This document shows, one piece after another, positions 49,865 through 58,985 of a stretch of 64,000 nt of DNA. Origin of the DNA: Campylobacter lari subsp. concheus (GTDB lineage Bacteria > Campylobacterota > Campylobacteria > Campylobacterales > Campylobacteraceae); NCBI RefSeq assembly GCF_008245025.1, contig NZ_CP043426.1, positions 1,240,001-1,304,000 of the forward strand, read 5' to 3'. Position numbers and translations under genes: made by a program. The first letter of the stretch is position 1. Every line of letters begins with the position of its first letter. The notes beneath the pieces were generated by a model, which was not told the origin of the DNA, did not search any database, and worked only from the letters and a program-made list of their open reading frames with translations.

Positions 49865-50818
49865 TTACTCCTCACCTTTTTCATGTTTTTTAATAACACG
49901 AGAAATTTCAGCAAAGAAATCACTTGCGTTAAATTTAACTAAATATCCCTCTCCACCTGCTTCTTTAACACCTTTATCACTCATAAACTCATTTGACAAA
50001 GAAGAGTTAAACACGATAGGAATATTTTTAAATCTCTCATCTCCTCTTACTTTAGCTGCAAAGTGGAAACCATCCATTTGAGGCATTTCAACATCACTTA
50101 CGATAATTTTTAGATGCTTATTTAAATCATCACCGTATGCACCATATAATTCTTGGAGTTTTTGTAAACCTTCAACCCCATCTTTAGCTTCTACAACTTT
50201 TAAGCCGATTTTATTAAGCAAATCTTTAACAAGTTTTCTTGCAGTCGAACTATCATCAAGCGCTAAAGCTATGCCTTCAATTTTTTGAATCTTATCATCT
50301 TCTATATCAGTTTGCGGGGTATAAATTCCAAGCTCTTGAACTATACTTTCTAAATCCAAAATAAGTAAAACTTCATCGCCTTCAATTTTGGTTACACCTG
50401 TTATTTTACTTTTATCTAAACTACCTGCACTTGTAGCAAAATTAGCTGGTTCAATATTTTTCCAATTAATTCTACGAATTCTTTTAGCTTCATGTACAAT
50501 AAAACCGATTAATACATTACTAAATTCAGTAATGATAACTCTAGGTTTTATATTTGTCATTTCTGGCTCTTGAATTTGCATCCATTTAGCTAGATTAATT
50601 ACAGGAATCACTACACCACGAAGGTCAAAAATACCTTCAACATACTCAGGTACCCCTGGAATTTCAGTCAAAAAAGGAATTTTTATAATTTCTCTAACCT
50701 TAGATACATTTACACCATAAATTCCTTCATAGACTTTATCTTGGCCCTGCTTAAAGATGCGAAAATCAACAAGTTCCATTTCATTTGAACCTGTTTTAAC
50801 GACATTCTCATCAAACAT
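49865..50818 (-). CDS. cheV: CheV, CheW-receiver hybrid adaptor
   Basis: A 317-residue protein with a CheW domain (residues about 15-165, FDLRGVVIPVINLAKWM) and a receiver domain (about 185-315) with the phospho-acceptor in VSDVEMPQMDG. It tunes receptor-kinase coupling. It starts next to the metallophosphoesterase stop (1-base overlap at 50818), and cheA follows after 2 bases. Confidence 0.95.
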   Translation of the reverse strand: MFDENVVKTGSNEMELVDFRIFKQGQDKVYEGIYGVNVSKVREIIKIPFLTEIPGVPEYVEGIFDLRGVVIPVINLAKWMQIQEPEMTNIKPRVIITEFSNVLIGFIVHEAKRIRRINWKNIEPANFATSAGSLDKSKITGVTKIEGDEVLLILDLESIVQELGIYTPQTDIEDDKIQKIEGIALALDDSSTARKLVKDLLNKIGLKVVEAKDGVEGLQKLQELYGAYGDDLNKHLKIIVSDVEMPQMDGFHFAAKVRGDERFKNIPIVFNSSLSNEFMSDKGVKEAGGEGYLVKFNASDFFAEISRVIKKHEKGEE

Positions 50819-51546
50819 TATGCCTCCTTAAGTTCTATTTTATGAAATCTGATTTCTGGCTCATATTTTACTATAAAAAAACTTTCCTTATATGCAAAAG
50901 TAGGCAAATTTAAATATTTTATACTTTCAAATTCCAAAAATACGTCTTGATGATAATGACCTTCTATTATAAATTTTACATCATAATGCTTTAGGCGCTC
51001 TTTCACCATAGAAGAAAAATGAGGAATTTTCATAATAAGCTGTTTTTTATGTTGATTTTTCAGAATTTTTCGAGTAATTTTTTCTTTACTAATAACATTT
51101 AAAAAATTTAAAAAAATTAGCAAATAATGACTTCTTAAACTTTTCAAGAAAAATTGTAAAAAAGGTTTTAAAAAAATATCCCCATGAGCTAATTTTACTA
51201 AGGTTTTATCTTGAAATTCGCAAAGTAAGGGTTGTTGTTTTATATTAACAACTTTTACTTTTTTAAAAAATTTAGCCAAATTAAAATCATGGTTACCTTC
51301 TAAATAAATGATTTCAATCTCACCAGCAAGCTCTTCAAGTAAGTCTATATAAGCTTTTGCAAAATCATGAGTTGCTTTTACCTCATAAATTAAAAGATCA
51401 AAAATATCACCCATTAAAAAAAGTTGTGGAGTTTGGAGTTTTTTATTTTTTAAGGCTTGTAAAAAATCCCAAAAACCATGTCTATTTTCATTTTCATGTG
51501 CATCAGCAATGAAAATAGCATTTTCTTTTATAATTATTTTTTGCAA
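50818..51546 (-). CDS. Metallophosphoesterase, LpxH-like
   Basis: A 242-residue calcineurin-type phosphoesterase. The metal motifs are complete: DAHEN at the start (DxH), GDIFD, GNHD, a late AHGD and GHYH. The layout resembles LpxH, the UDP-2,3-diacylglucosamine hydrolase of lipid A synthesis, and lpxB lies two genes upstream, but LpxH-like proteins have other roles, so I leave the symbol empty. It lies between greA (3 bases) and cheV (overlap). Confidence 0.72.
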   Translation of the reverse strand: MQKIIIKENAIFIADAHENENRHGFWDFLQALKNKKLQTPQLFLMGDIFDLLIYEVKATHDFAKAYIDLLEELAGEIEIIYLEGNHDFNLAKFFKKVKVVNIKQQPLLCEFQDKTLVKLAHGDIFLKPFLQFFLKSLRSHYLLIFLNFLNVISKEKITRKILKNQHKKQLIMKIPHFSSMVKERLKHYDVKFIIEGHYHQDVFLEFESIKYLNLPTFAYKESFFIVKYEPEIRFHKIELKEA

Positions 51547-51549
51547 AAA

Positions 51550-52035
51550 TTAAAATTCCAAAGCTTTGTATTCTATAGAAATGATTTCAAATTCACTTTC
51601 GCCTTTTGGCAAACGCACTTTAAAATCATCGCCTTCTTTTTTACCAAGCATTGCTTTAGCAATAGGTGAACTAATGGAAATATAACCTTTTTCTAAATTT
51701 CCCTCGTTTACCCCTACCAAAGTATAAGTGCTTTGTTTCTCACTTTCTAAATCTTCTACCACAACAGTTGAGCCAAATTTCACGCTATCATGCTCATAAG
51801 AAGATGGATCGATGATTTGCGCTCTTGAGATCAAATCCCCAAGTTCAGCTATCTTTCCTTCTATAAAAGCTTGCTTTTCTCTAGCTGCGTGATATTCTGC
51901 ATTTTCTTTTAAATCTCCATGACTTCTTGCTATGTCTATTTCTTCTACTACTTTTGGGCGTTCAACCTTTTTTAAATGTTCTAATTCTTTTTCTAATTTC
52001 TCATAGCCGTATTTACTCATAGGTTCTTTTTGCAT
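51550..52035 (-). CDS. greA: GreA, transcription elongation factor
   Basis: A 161-residue factor that helps stalled RNA polymerase by stimulating transcript cleavage. An N-terminal coiled coil ([18 protein letters not shown], with [15 protein letters not shown]) holds the two acidic tip residues; the C-terminal FKBP-like part ends with [19 protein letters not shown] lies upstream of the ATG. Confidence 0.95.
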   Translation of the reverse strand: MQKEPMSKYGYEKLEKELEHLKKVERPKVVEEIDIARSHGDLKENAEYHAAREKQAFIEGKIAELGDLISRAQIIDPSSYEHDSVKFGSTVVVEDLESEKQSTYTLVGVNEGNLEKGYISISSPIAKAMLGKKEGDDFKVRLPKGESEFEIISIEYKALEF

Positions 52036-52044
52036 GATTTATCC

Positions 52045-53142
52045 TTATTTGATTTCATAAAGTATTTTAGCTAAATTTTTTGCACTTGCAAATTGCAAGT
52101 ATTCTTTTAAAAAATCTACTTTATCAAAAAACGCCTTATAATCGTATTTAAAATAAGCTTGATATAAATTTTCCACATTTACTTGCTCTTGTAAAAATTC
52201 AGGATTAAGCTCGCTTTTTCCTGCAAAATCTAAAAAAATATTTGCAAGGCCTATGTGTTTGAGTTTTACAAAACATTTTGCGATAAATACATCAATAGCT
52301 TTAGCTTTATAAGCAAGCACAAAAGGCGTGCCGACCAAAGCTGCTTCAAGTGTAGCTGTACCACTACAAATAAAAGCAAAATCAGCATTTTTTAGCACTT
52401 TTGGAGTATTGCTTTGAATTTCAAAACCATTTATATCCCCATAAAGATCTAATCTTTTTAGATTAAACTCAGGCACACAAAGGATTTTTTTACTTCCAAA
52501 TTTAGCACTTAATTCTCTAAAAATAGGCATTAAACGCTTTATTTCACTTTTTCTTGAACCTGGTAAGAAAGCGATGATTTTTTCATCATCTTTTTTTGAA
52601 AGTATAAAATTTATATCTTCTTGATTTTTAAATTCTTTTATCTCATCTAAAAGTGGATGACCTACATAAATGCTTTTGCTAAAAAACTCACTATCAAAAG
52701 GCAAGATAGAAGCTAGCACATCAAAATGACTTTCTATGATAGGTATGCGACCTTTTTTCCACGCCCAAACTTGAGGTAAGATATAATAAATTCTTTTTAT
52801 TTTAGAATTTGCTTTTTTTAAAGCTTTTGCAAAAGGTATATTAAAAGCGGGAGAATCTATACATAAAATCGCATCAATTTTTTGAGTAAGACTTAAATTT
52901 ACTAGCTCTTTTATAGCTCTTTTGGCTTTTAAAATGAGTGGCAAAACCTCTATAAAACCCATAGCACTAAACTCATGTGAGCTATAAAGTGGCTTGGAAT
53001 TTAGACTAAATTCTTTACACAAACTCTCATCATAAATTCCCATTAAATCAAATTCTTTATACTCATTTTTATAAGCTTTTAAAACTTCTTTTAAATGTAA
53101 ATTTGCTGAAGGCTCTAACGCGCAAACTAAAAAGGTTTTCAT
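52045..53142 (-). CDS. lpxB: Lipid-A-disaccharide synthase
   Basis: A 365-residue GT19 glycosyltransferase that joins lipid X to UDP-diacylglucosamine in lipid A synthesis. [29 protein letters not shown] and LPGSRKSEI are typical motifs. It is the last conserved gene before the accessory block; its start lies 8 bases after the stop of the small nuclease-like gene upstream. Confidence 0.94.
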   Translation of the reverse strand: MKTFLVCALEPSANLHLKEVLKAYKNEYKEFDLMGIYDESLCKEFSLNSKPLYSSHEFSAMGFIEVLPLILKAKRAIKELVNLSLTQKIDAILCIDSPAFNIPFAKALKKANSKIKRIYYILPQVWAWKKGRIPIIESHFDVLASILPFDSEFFSKSIYVGHPLLDEIKEFKNQEDINFILSKKDDEKIIAFLPGSRKSEIKRLMPIFRELSAKFGSKKILCVPEFNLKRLDLYGDINGFEIQSNTPKVLKNADFAFICSGTATLEAALVGTPFVLAYKAKAIDVFIAKCFVKLKHIGLANIFLDFAGKSELNPEFLQEQVNVENLYQAYFKYDYKAFFDKVDFLKEYLQFASAKNLAKILYEIK

Positions 53143-53150
53143 TTAAATTC

Positions 53151-53720
53151 CTAAATAAAATTATAAGGATTTACATTAAAATGTTTTTCAGATAAACAAC
53201 AATCTTGTATTGCTATTTCTTTATATTTTCTTTTATTAACTTTTCCGATAGTTTTTTTTAAATTAACGTTATTTATTCTAGGATATAACATAAAATATTT
53301 ACTTTCATTTAGAGCTTTAGTAAAGCAATCTGTATCTACTTTATGTACAAAGTTATAGCATTTAAAAAGATATTCAAGCCATAATTTAGAATATAATATT
53401 TGACATCTTGCTTTTTCTAAGTCAGTATTACTACTTTTTATTTCACAAAAACTAATTTTTACCTTATTATTTTTAGAATAAACTATTATAAAATCACAAG
53501 ATAAACTAGTTTTATGTAACCAATCTTCTTCATTAGAATAATTTAGTAAAGAATGTTGGCTTTTATGATGATTTTCTTGTCTAATTATTATAAAATCTTC
53601 ATTATTTTTAGTAAAATTTACACCTAAAATTTTAGTTCTTCCATCATTTTTTTCTTTAATATTTTCACAAAGTAAATTTTGATTTATGCTCTCTTTAAAT
53701 GTTTTAAGACTATTATCCAT
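53151..53720 (-). CDS. Putative PD-(D/E)xK-type nuclease partner of the adjacent ATPase
   Basis: I start at the ATG at 53720 (189 residues), one base after the ATPase stop and about 7 bases after GGAAGA; a longer frame start at 53756 lies inside the ATPase gene. I do not recognise a named family. Asp76 (CDFIIV), then Glu93-Ile-Lys95 (CEIKSS) on a predicted strand, then Gln107 in a helix, fit the D-(x)n-ExK...Q layout of PD-(D/E)xK nucleases. The protein is soluble, Lys/Asn-rich and has no signal peptide. Nuclease activity is inference from motif spacing and from pairing with an OLD-like ATPase. Confidence 0.6.
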   Translation of the reverse strand: MDNSLKTFKESINQNLLCENIKEKNDGRTKILGVNFTKNNEDFIIIRQENHHKSQHSLLNYSNEEDWLHKTSLSCDFIIVYSKNNKVKISFCEIKSSNTDLEKARCQILYSKLWLEYLFKCYNFVHKVDTDCFTKALNESKYFMLYPRINNVNLKKTIGKVNKRKYKEIAIQDCCLSEKHFNVNPYNFI

Positions 53721-53721
53721 T

Positions 53722-55107
53722 TTAATCTTCCATAAACATACTAGCCATTTTTTCATCTATATTTATAGTTTGTTCGATAACATCATTAAATGTTTCCATA
53801 TCTATGCCATTTTCATTGCTTATATCTACCTTTTTTAATGTATTTTTTTTATTTTTTGTATCATAAAATGCGATATAAGCATTTACATCTTTTTTTGATA
53901 ATTTATAACTATCATTATATTCTTTAAAATTTTCTTTTATCTTTTCATTTGTAAAATTATTTAAAATAATACAATTATTTAACTCTCTAACTATATAATC
54001 ACTATGAGTAGTAATAAAAATTTTAATACCTGCATTTGTCAAAAGAACAAGAAGCCTTGCTAATAAAATTTGATTTTTAGGATGAAGATTAAGTTCTGGT
54101 TCATCTATCATCAAAATATCACCTTTTTGAGCAACATGCAAAATATAAAAATACAACATCAGCAAAGATCTAGCGGAACTTGAAGCTACTTCAATATTAA
54201 AAAATTTCTTACTACCTTTTGGCTGATATAAAATGCCATAATCTGTAGCTTTATATTTTCCACCTACTACTTTTCCCAATAAATCTAAAATATTTTTATA
54301 TTTATCTTTATCTTTTTTAAACATACTTTCTAATTTTGATTTTTGTTTTACATCTCTTATAAAATTTATATTGTCTCTTACAGATTTTGGATAAAGTTGA
54401 TTTTTTTCTTCTATTTTTTTGTGAAATTCAAACAAATCAACATCTTCTTCTTTTAATATTTTTTGCATAGCTTCTAATTTTGCTATTTTAATAAAATCTA
54501 ATTCTTCTTGAAAAATAGAAGCACCAGTTCTTTCAACGCTTAAAATAAAATTTTTCATAAAAATATAATTCAATAAATTATCAAAAAATATTTCTAAATA
54601 CTCTTTAAATTCAAGTTTATTTAAATCAGAAAAACCAATACCATCATCATAAACTATATGTTTAGCTTTTGCTCTATTGTTTAAATTTAATTTTTCTAAA
54701 TACTGCTTTATAGCTTGTTTAACATTTTCTAAAGAAATTTGCATATCTACATCAAATTCTGCATTTGCAAAATCTTCATTTTTACCTGCTAAAACTTTGA
54801 CAAGTATGCGATGAGAATATAATTTTGTTTTATTTTTTATATGATCTTCTAATTTGTTTTTAATATCTATATAAGTTAATTTTATTTCTTGTGTATCTTT
54901 TATGTCATTACTTAAATTTTCATCATAAAGTTTTCTTTTTCTAACAAAAAAATTTTCTCTGACAATTCTCATAAAATCTAAATAACCATACAAGCTATAA
55001 GTAGCATAAGTTTTTCCGGTATTGTTTTCACCGCAAATTAGAGTAATATTTCCTACTTCAAATTCTGCCTCATCAAGCATTCCAATATTTTTTAATTTTA
55101 CTTTCAT
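53722..55107 (-). CDS. ABC/OLD-type AAA ATPase (defence-like), paired with a small nuclease-like protein
   Basis: A 461-residue ATPase of the SMC/OLD-like AAA_15/AAA_21 kind. Walker A GENNTGKT is at residues 26-33, a serine-rich signature stretch (SSSARSLLM) near 313, Walker B with D-loop in MIDEPELNLHP near 336, and an H-loop THSDY near 373. A long helical insertion sits between. There is no visible TOPRIM domain after the ATPase, unlike OLD or GajA, so a partner may supply the effector. Such stand-alone ATPases pair with nucleases in systems like Septu. AAGGAAAAATT precedes the start. Confidence 0.8.
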   Translation of the reverse strand: MKVKLKNIGMLDEAEFEVGNITLICGENNTGKTYATYSLYGYLDFMRIVRENFFVRKRKLYDENLSNDIKDTQEIKLTYIDIKNKLEDHIKNKTKLYSHRILVKVLAGKNEDFANAEFDVDMQISLENVKQAIKQYLEKLNLNNRAKAKHIVYDDGIGFSDLNKLEFKEYLEIFFDNLLNYIFMKNFILSVERTGASIFQEELDFIKIAKLEAMQKILKEEDVDLFEFHKKIEEKNQLYPKSVRDNINFIRDVKQKSKLESMFKKDKDKYKNILDLLGKVVGGKYKATDYGILYQPKGSKKFFNIEVASSSARSLLMLYFYILHVAQKGDILMIDEPELNLHPKNQILLARLLVLLTNAGIKIFITTHSDYIVRELNNCIILNNFTNEKIKENFKEYNDSYKLSKKDVNAYIAFYDTKNKKNTLKKVDISNENGIDMETFNDVIEQTINIDEKMASMFMED

Positions 55108-55210
55108 AATTTTTCCTTCAATATATCTACTGTGTAAGATTTATATTTTGGCTATTAAAATTATCTGCAAAAATTTCAAAGACATTCTAACAAATTTTAA
55201 CTTAGAGTTT

Positions 55211-55229
55211 AAACCCGCGAAGCGGGTTT
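55211..55229 (-). terminator. Terminator after cdtC
   Basis: A perfect 8-base GC-rich stem (AAACCCGC, 55211-55218, with 55222-55229) and a 3-base loop lie 3 bases past the cdtC stop. It is the strongest looking hairpin in this region and separates the toxin operon from the ATPase-nuclease pair. Confidence 0.85.
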
Positions 55230-55232
55230 AGT

Positions 55233-55805
55233 TTAATAAACTGGAGTTGCCTCAACGATAGCAGGAGCAAAGAAAAATAATTCTTTTAACTCTATCGGCA
55301 CAGAAGGATTTACAGTGCAATCTTCCAAACCAAAACGTTTTTCTATAGGTATATGTGCATCATAAAAAGTACTCATACATTTTACCCCGCCTCGTGTTAA
55401 AGAACGAATTTGTACGGCAGCACTCGTAGTAGGCATAACAGAAAAAACCGTTTGTAGTTGTTTATCTTGTAAATCTTGTTTGCAAGATTTTGTTCCAAAA
55501 GTTTTTTCATCCAAAACAGCTAAGCACACATCATCACCCCTAGGGTTTATAAACTGCACATAGCCAAAAGGACGCTGTGTAGCATACCTATCTTTTTGTT
55601 TTAATTCATCACTAAGTATTATTTCTTTTAAAAACCAATTTTGCTCTTGAAGTTTTTTAGAAGTATCCCTAAAAGGACTTAGCGAAATTCCTGTTTCTAA
55701 AGATCTTATAGCAAACATAGGTGTAAAATCTTCTAACTCATCTAAACCAACTTCAGCTTTTAAAAAACCCAAAACAACAAACAATAAAACACAAATTTTT
55801 CTCAT
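55233..55805 (-). CDS. cdtC: CdtC, cytolethal distending toxin subunit C
   Basis: A 190-residue secreted lectin-like subunit. A signal peptide (MRKICVLLFVVLGFLKA) is followed by a ricin-type beta-trefoil with GYVQFINPRGDDVCLAV and paired cysteines. With CdtA it binds the host surface and delivers CdtB. Two ATGs lie in tandem; I take the second (55805), as AGGAGG is 5 bases before it. It begins 9 bases after the cdtB stop. Confidence 0.9.
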   Translation of the reverse strand: MRKICVLLFVVLGFLKAEVGLDELEDFTPMFAIRSLETGISLSPFRDTSKKLQEQNWFLKEIILSDELKQKDRYATQRPFGYVQFINPRGDDVCLAVLDEKTFGTKSCKQDLQDKQLQTVFSVMPTTSAAVQIRSLTRGGVKCMSTFYDAHIPIEKRFGLEDCTVNPSVPIELKELFFFAPAIVEATPVY

Positions 55806-55814
55806 CATATCCTC

Positions 55815-56618
55815 CTAAGGTCTTCTAAAATTCACAGGAAAATGATCTGAAGCTAAAAAAGTTCTAAGTCCTGCTACAGCCAAAAGTGCGATGATTGGTG
55901 GTGGGTTATATAAAGTGGCCGTGTTAGAATTTCCTGTGATAGCATAATCAATAGTTCTTCCACTAGTTTGAGTATTAGCAGATGGAGGAATTACACGCGT
56001 ACGCGCTCTTAAATCAGCATCAAGTAATGAAACTAAAGAACCCGACTCTCTATTAAAATCCCCCATAATCATCCAGTTAATATGAGGCATATTTCTAAAA
56101 AATCTATCCACAGCAGCCACAATAGCACCGCCATCATTACCTCCTCTTGCTAAGGCATGTATACTAAAAAATGCATCATTACCTATACGAATTCCTATAA
56201 TAGGCCTTGAAGCTACAGTTGGAGGTGGTAAAACAAAAACCTCATCAGCCCTTACCCTGCTCACAATAGCCATATTTACCCTATTTGCACCCACATCTAC
56301 TCTTGAATAATATATAAAAACAGAATTAGGACGGCTTGAAGAACCTAAATTCCATTCATACTCATGGATAGGAATTCCTACTCCAACAGGTTGTACTTGT
56401 CTTGGCGTCATCACTGCAGTAGCAGGCAAAACCCCTGCTTCTTGCACTGCTAAAATATCAAAAGGATTATCTCCGGTTACTAGTTGTCTTATGCTGATAT
56501 TCCATTTACTTTCAGTAGAAGCAGATGAACCTTGTAAATTCCAAGTGCCACTATTATAATTTTCTAAAGCACCAAAGAGTAAATTAAAACTTAAAACTAA
56601 AAAAACTATTTTTCTCAT
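55815..56618 (-). CDS. cdtB: CdtB, cytolethal distending toxin active subunit (DNase)
   Basis: A 267-residue DNase I-like nuclease that enters host nuclei, breaks DNA and arrests the cell cycle. A signal peptide (to about residue 17) is followed by the catalytic set: VQEAG, SIHALARGG, MGDFNRE, RTIDYA and SDHFPV, all intact, so it should be active. I start at the ATG at 56618 because GGAG lies 7 bases upstream; a longer frame reaches into cdtA. It lies 11 bases after cdtA. Confidence 0.95.
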   Translation of the reverse strand: MRKIVFLVLSFNLLFGALENYNSGTWNLQGSSASTESKWNISIRQLVTGDNPFDILAVQEAGVLPATAVMTPRQVQPVGVGIPIHEYEWNLGSSSRPNSVFIYYSRVDVGANRVNMAIVSRVRADEVFVLPPPTVASRPIIGIRIGNDAFFSIHALARGGNDGGAIVAAVDRFFRNMPHINWMIMGDFNRESGSLVSLLDADLRARTRVIPPSANTQTSGRTIDYAITGNSNTATLYNPPPIIALLAVAGLRTFLASDHFPVNFRRP

Positions 56619-56629
56619 AATCATTCTCC

Positions 56630-57430
56630 TTAAAACGCATAAGGCGATCTCGTTTGAAAGGCTGGTGCACCTATATTCCATTGTCTATCTAAATTTTTTT
56701 CGCCCGATTTTAAACAATCTGCTAGATAAATATTAAAATAACTCGCACTAAAGTCTTTCATTACATTATTAACAGGTGTTTGAATACATTTTTGATTGGC
56801 AAAATTTTGAATTTGATAAGCCCCATTACTCATTGGATATAATCTCCAAAATTGTGCAAAATTACTTTGATCGCAAGGATAATGCACTATACCATTTCCA
56901 TACGAATTTAAGCAAGTTAAGGTTTTTGCATTTTTTATCATTACAGTGTTATTTGGAAATTCAATAAGCTGCCAAATTCTTGCATCGCCAAAAGATTTAC
57001 TATTAAATAAACTATAGCCCCATATCCAATTGCCAGGAGCTAAAGCCCATACCGTCAATGCAGCGCCGTTTGGATTCATAATAATTACAAAATCACTCAC
57101 AATGCCTGAATTTTCATATAAAGCACTAGAAGTAAATTCGTTATTAGAAGTAAGTCTTGGCAAAGGCCCTTTTATAGGATTATTTCCTTTAAAGGTATTT
57201 ACTTTTATAATTGGTGGTTCAAGCGGTATAGCAGAAAAGCGTTTACCTTCTACCAAGGCTGGCACTTCTTGTTTTACAGGTGGTGTTGGTTTGTTGCCTA
57301 TTTTTAAAGGATCTATATCATTTACACTACCTAAAGAACGCCCTAAAGGATTGAGTTGTTCTTTAGAAGAACATCCGATAAAAAAAGCCACAAATACACT
57401 AAATATCATTATGAATTTAATTTTTTGCAT
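56630..57430 (-). CDS. cdtA: CdtA, cytolethal distending toxin subunit A (lipoprotein)
   Basis: A 266-residue lipoprotein: the lipobox FIGC puts the lipid on Cys20. A proline-rich stretch follows, then a ricin B-type lectin domain (WQLIEFPN, FWRLYP, RQWNIG motifs). It tethers the toxin to the envelope and binds host glycans with CdtC. AGGAGG stands 5 bases before the ATG. First gene of cdtABC, divergent from surE with a 135-base shared gap. Confidence 0.93.
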   Translation of the reverse strand: MQKIKFIMIFSVFVAFFIGCSSKEQLNPLGRSLGSVNDIDPLKIGNKPTPPVKQEVPALVEGKRFSAIPLEPPIIKVNTFKGNNPIKGPLPRLTSNNEFTSSALYENSGIVSDFVIIMNPNGAALTVWALAPGNWIWGYSLFNSKSFGDARIWQLIEFPNNTVMIKNAKTLTCLNSYGNGIVHYPCDQSNFAQFWRLYPMSNGAYQIQNFANQKCIQTPVNNVMKDFSASYFNIYLADCLKSGEKNLDRQWNIGAPAFQTRSPYAF

Positions 57431-57527
57431 TTTTCCTCCTTATTAATTTAAAATTAAATATATTATCATAATTATAGATAAACTATAATATAAAATATTA
57501 CTAATAATTTTTATTGATTTTAAAAAT

Positions 57528-57549
57528 ATTTTATCACTTATGATAAAAT
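57528..57549. promoter_or_regulatory. Perfect 9-base palindrome in the surE promoter region
   Basis: ATTTTATCA at 57528-57536 is repeated inverted at 57541-57549 with a 4-base gap. It lies 16 bases before the surE ATG and in the shared gap with cdtA. It may be an operator or overlap the -10 box (TGATAAAAT). Confidence 0.4.
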
Positions 57550-57565
57550 TTAAAAAAGGAAAAAA

Positions 57566-58339
57566 ATGAAAGAAATTTTAATAACAAACGATGATGGCTA
57601 CGAAAGTGATGGTTTAAAAAAACTCATCAAAATGCTAAAAAAACATTTTAAAGCCAAAATCACCATAGTAGCACCTGCTAATGAAAAATCAGCATGCTCG
57701 CATTCTATAACATTAACCAAACCTTTGAGATTTCACAAGGTTGGTAAAAGATTTTACAAACTTGATGATGGCACGCCTGCAGATTGTGTTTATCTTGCTT
57801 TACATGCTTTATATAAAAAGCGTTTGCCTGATCTTGTGATAAGTGGAATCAATAAAGGGGCTAATGTGGGTGAGGATATAACCTACTCAGGAACTTGTGC
57901 AGGTGCCATGGAAGCCGTGCTTCATGGAATTCCTGCCATAGCTTTATCACAATTTTATAAAGATAGCCAAAAAGAGCTTGATTATAAACTTGCTTTAAAA
58001 CTTACTAAAAAAATAGTCAAAAATATCTTTGAAAAGGGCTTTCCTTTAGATAAAAAAGAATTTTTAAATATCAACTTTCCTTCTAGCAAAACAGCCTTTC
58101 AAGGCTTAAAAATTTGCAAAGCAGGAAAAAGAATTTATAGCTATGAAGCGCACTCAAATACAAATCCAAGAGGCGTAGAATACTACTGGTTAGCTGCTGC
58201 TAATCTTGATCATGAAAATGAAAAAGATTCAGACATAGCACTTTTAAAACAAGGCTATGTCACAATAACCCCTATAATGCTTGATCTAACAGCTTATAAA
58301 CAAATGAAAAATCTCAAAAAATGGATAAAGAATGGATAG
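57566..58339 (+). CDS. surE: SurE, 5'/3'-nucleotidase
   Basis: A 257-residue metal-dependent nucleotidase (stationary-phase survival family). The metal-binding NDDGY motif is at residues 8-12, and the APANEKSACSHS and GINKGANVGEDITYSG motifs are intact. Its stop overlaps the start of the ThiF-like gene by 8 bases, which begins a four-gene run ending in the beta-lactamase. Confidence 0.94.
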   Translation: MKEILITNDDGYESDGLKKLIKMLKKHFKAKITIVAPANEKSACSHSITLTKPLRFHKVGKRFYKLDDGTPADCVYLALHALYKKRLPDLVISGINKGANVGEDITYSGTCAGAMEAVLHGIPAIALSQFYKDSQKELDYKLALKLTKKIVKNIFEKGFPLDKKEFLNINFPSSKTAFQGLKICKAGKRIYSYEAHSNTNPRGVEYYWLAAANLDHENEKDSDIALLKQGYVTITPIMLDLTAYKQMKNLKKWIKNG

Positions 58340-58985
58340 ATACACGCGTATAAAATGGCTTGTTAATGAAGAAAATTTTCTTAAATTTCAAAATACCAAA
58401 GTTTTAGTTTGTGGTTTAGGCGGAGTTGGTGGAATTTGCGTTGATGCGCTTTTTAGAAGTGGTTTTGGCAATCTAACTTTAATTGATGCAGATAAATTTG
58501 AAATTACCAATCAAAACCGCCAACTTCATAGCGAAAATATAGGTGAAGAAAAAGCTAAGGTTTTTGAACGCATTTACAACGCCAAAGGCATAGTTAGTAA
58601 AATTGATGATGAGTTTTTAAAAAGTTTTGATTTGAGAGAATTTGATTTAATCATTGATGCGATTGATGATATACCTGCTAAGGTTGCTTTGGCTAATTTG
58701 GTTGATTTAAAAAAGCAAATTTTTATCTCATCAACTGGCGGTGCTAGAAAGCTTGATCCAACGCGCATTAAAACAACAAGTATATTTAAAACTCATGGCG
58801 ATGCCCTAGCTAAAAAATTCCGCTATGAGCTTAGAAAATCAGGCTTTAAAGGGGATTTTGATGTAGTATTTTCAGATGAAGAAGCTCATTGTAAAGATCT
58901 TGGCTCATTTATGGGTGTGACAGCCTCTTTTGGACTTGCTTTAGCTTCTTTGGCTTTAAGGAAAGTGATTGATAAGAAAATTTAA
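58332..58985 (+). CDS. ThiF/MoeB-family E1-like protein, probably TcdA-like
   Basis: A 217-residue adenylyltransferase-like enzyme. The nucleotide loop is GLGGVGG, followed by LIDADKFEITNQNRQLHS, with the adenylation Arg, and by the DAIDD strand. The layout fits TcdA (CsdL), which closes the ring of t6A37 in tRNA; it is shorter than E. coli TcdA and lacks the sulfur-carrier cysteine set of MoeB. It overlaps both neighbours, SurE and the GNAT. Confidence 0.75.
   Translation: MDRYTRIKWLVNEENFLKFQNTKVLVCGLGGVGGICVDALFRSGFGNLTLIDADKFEITNQNRQLHSENIGEEKAKVFERIYNAKGIVSKIDDEFLKSFDLREFDLIIDAIDDIPAKVALANLVDLKKQIFISSTGGARKLDPTRIKTTSIFKTHGDALAKKFRYELRKSGFKGDFDVVFSDEEAHCKDLGSFMGVTASFGLALASLALRKVIDKKI

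Noticed and set aside
53722..53756. Longer start (53756) of the small nuclease-like protein
   Set aside because: It would lie inside the ATPase gene; the ATG at 53720 has a ribosome site and follows the ATPase stop by one base.
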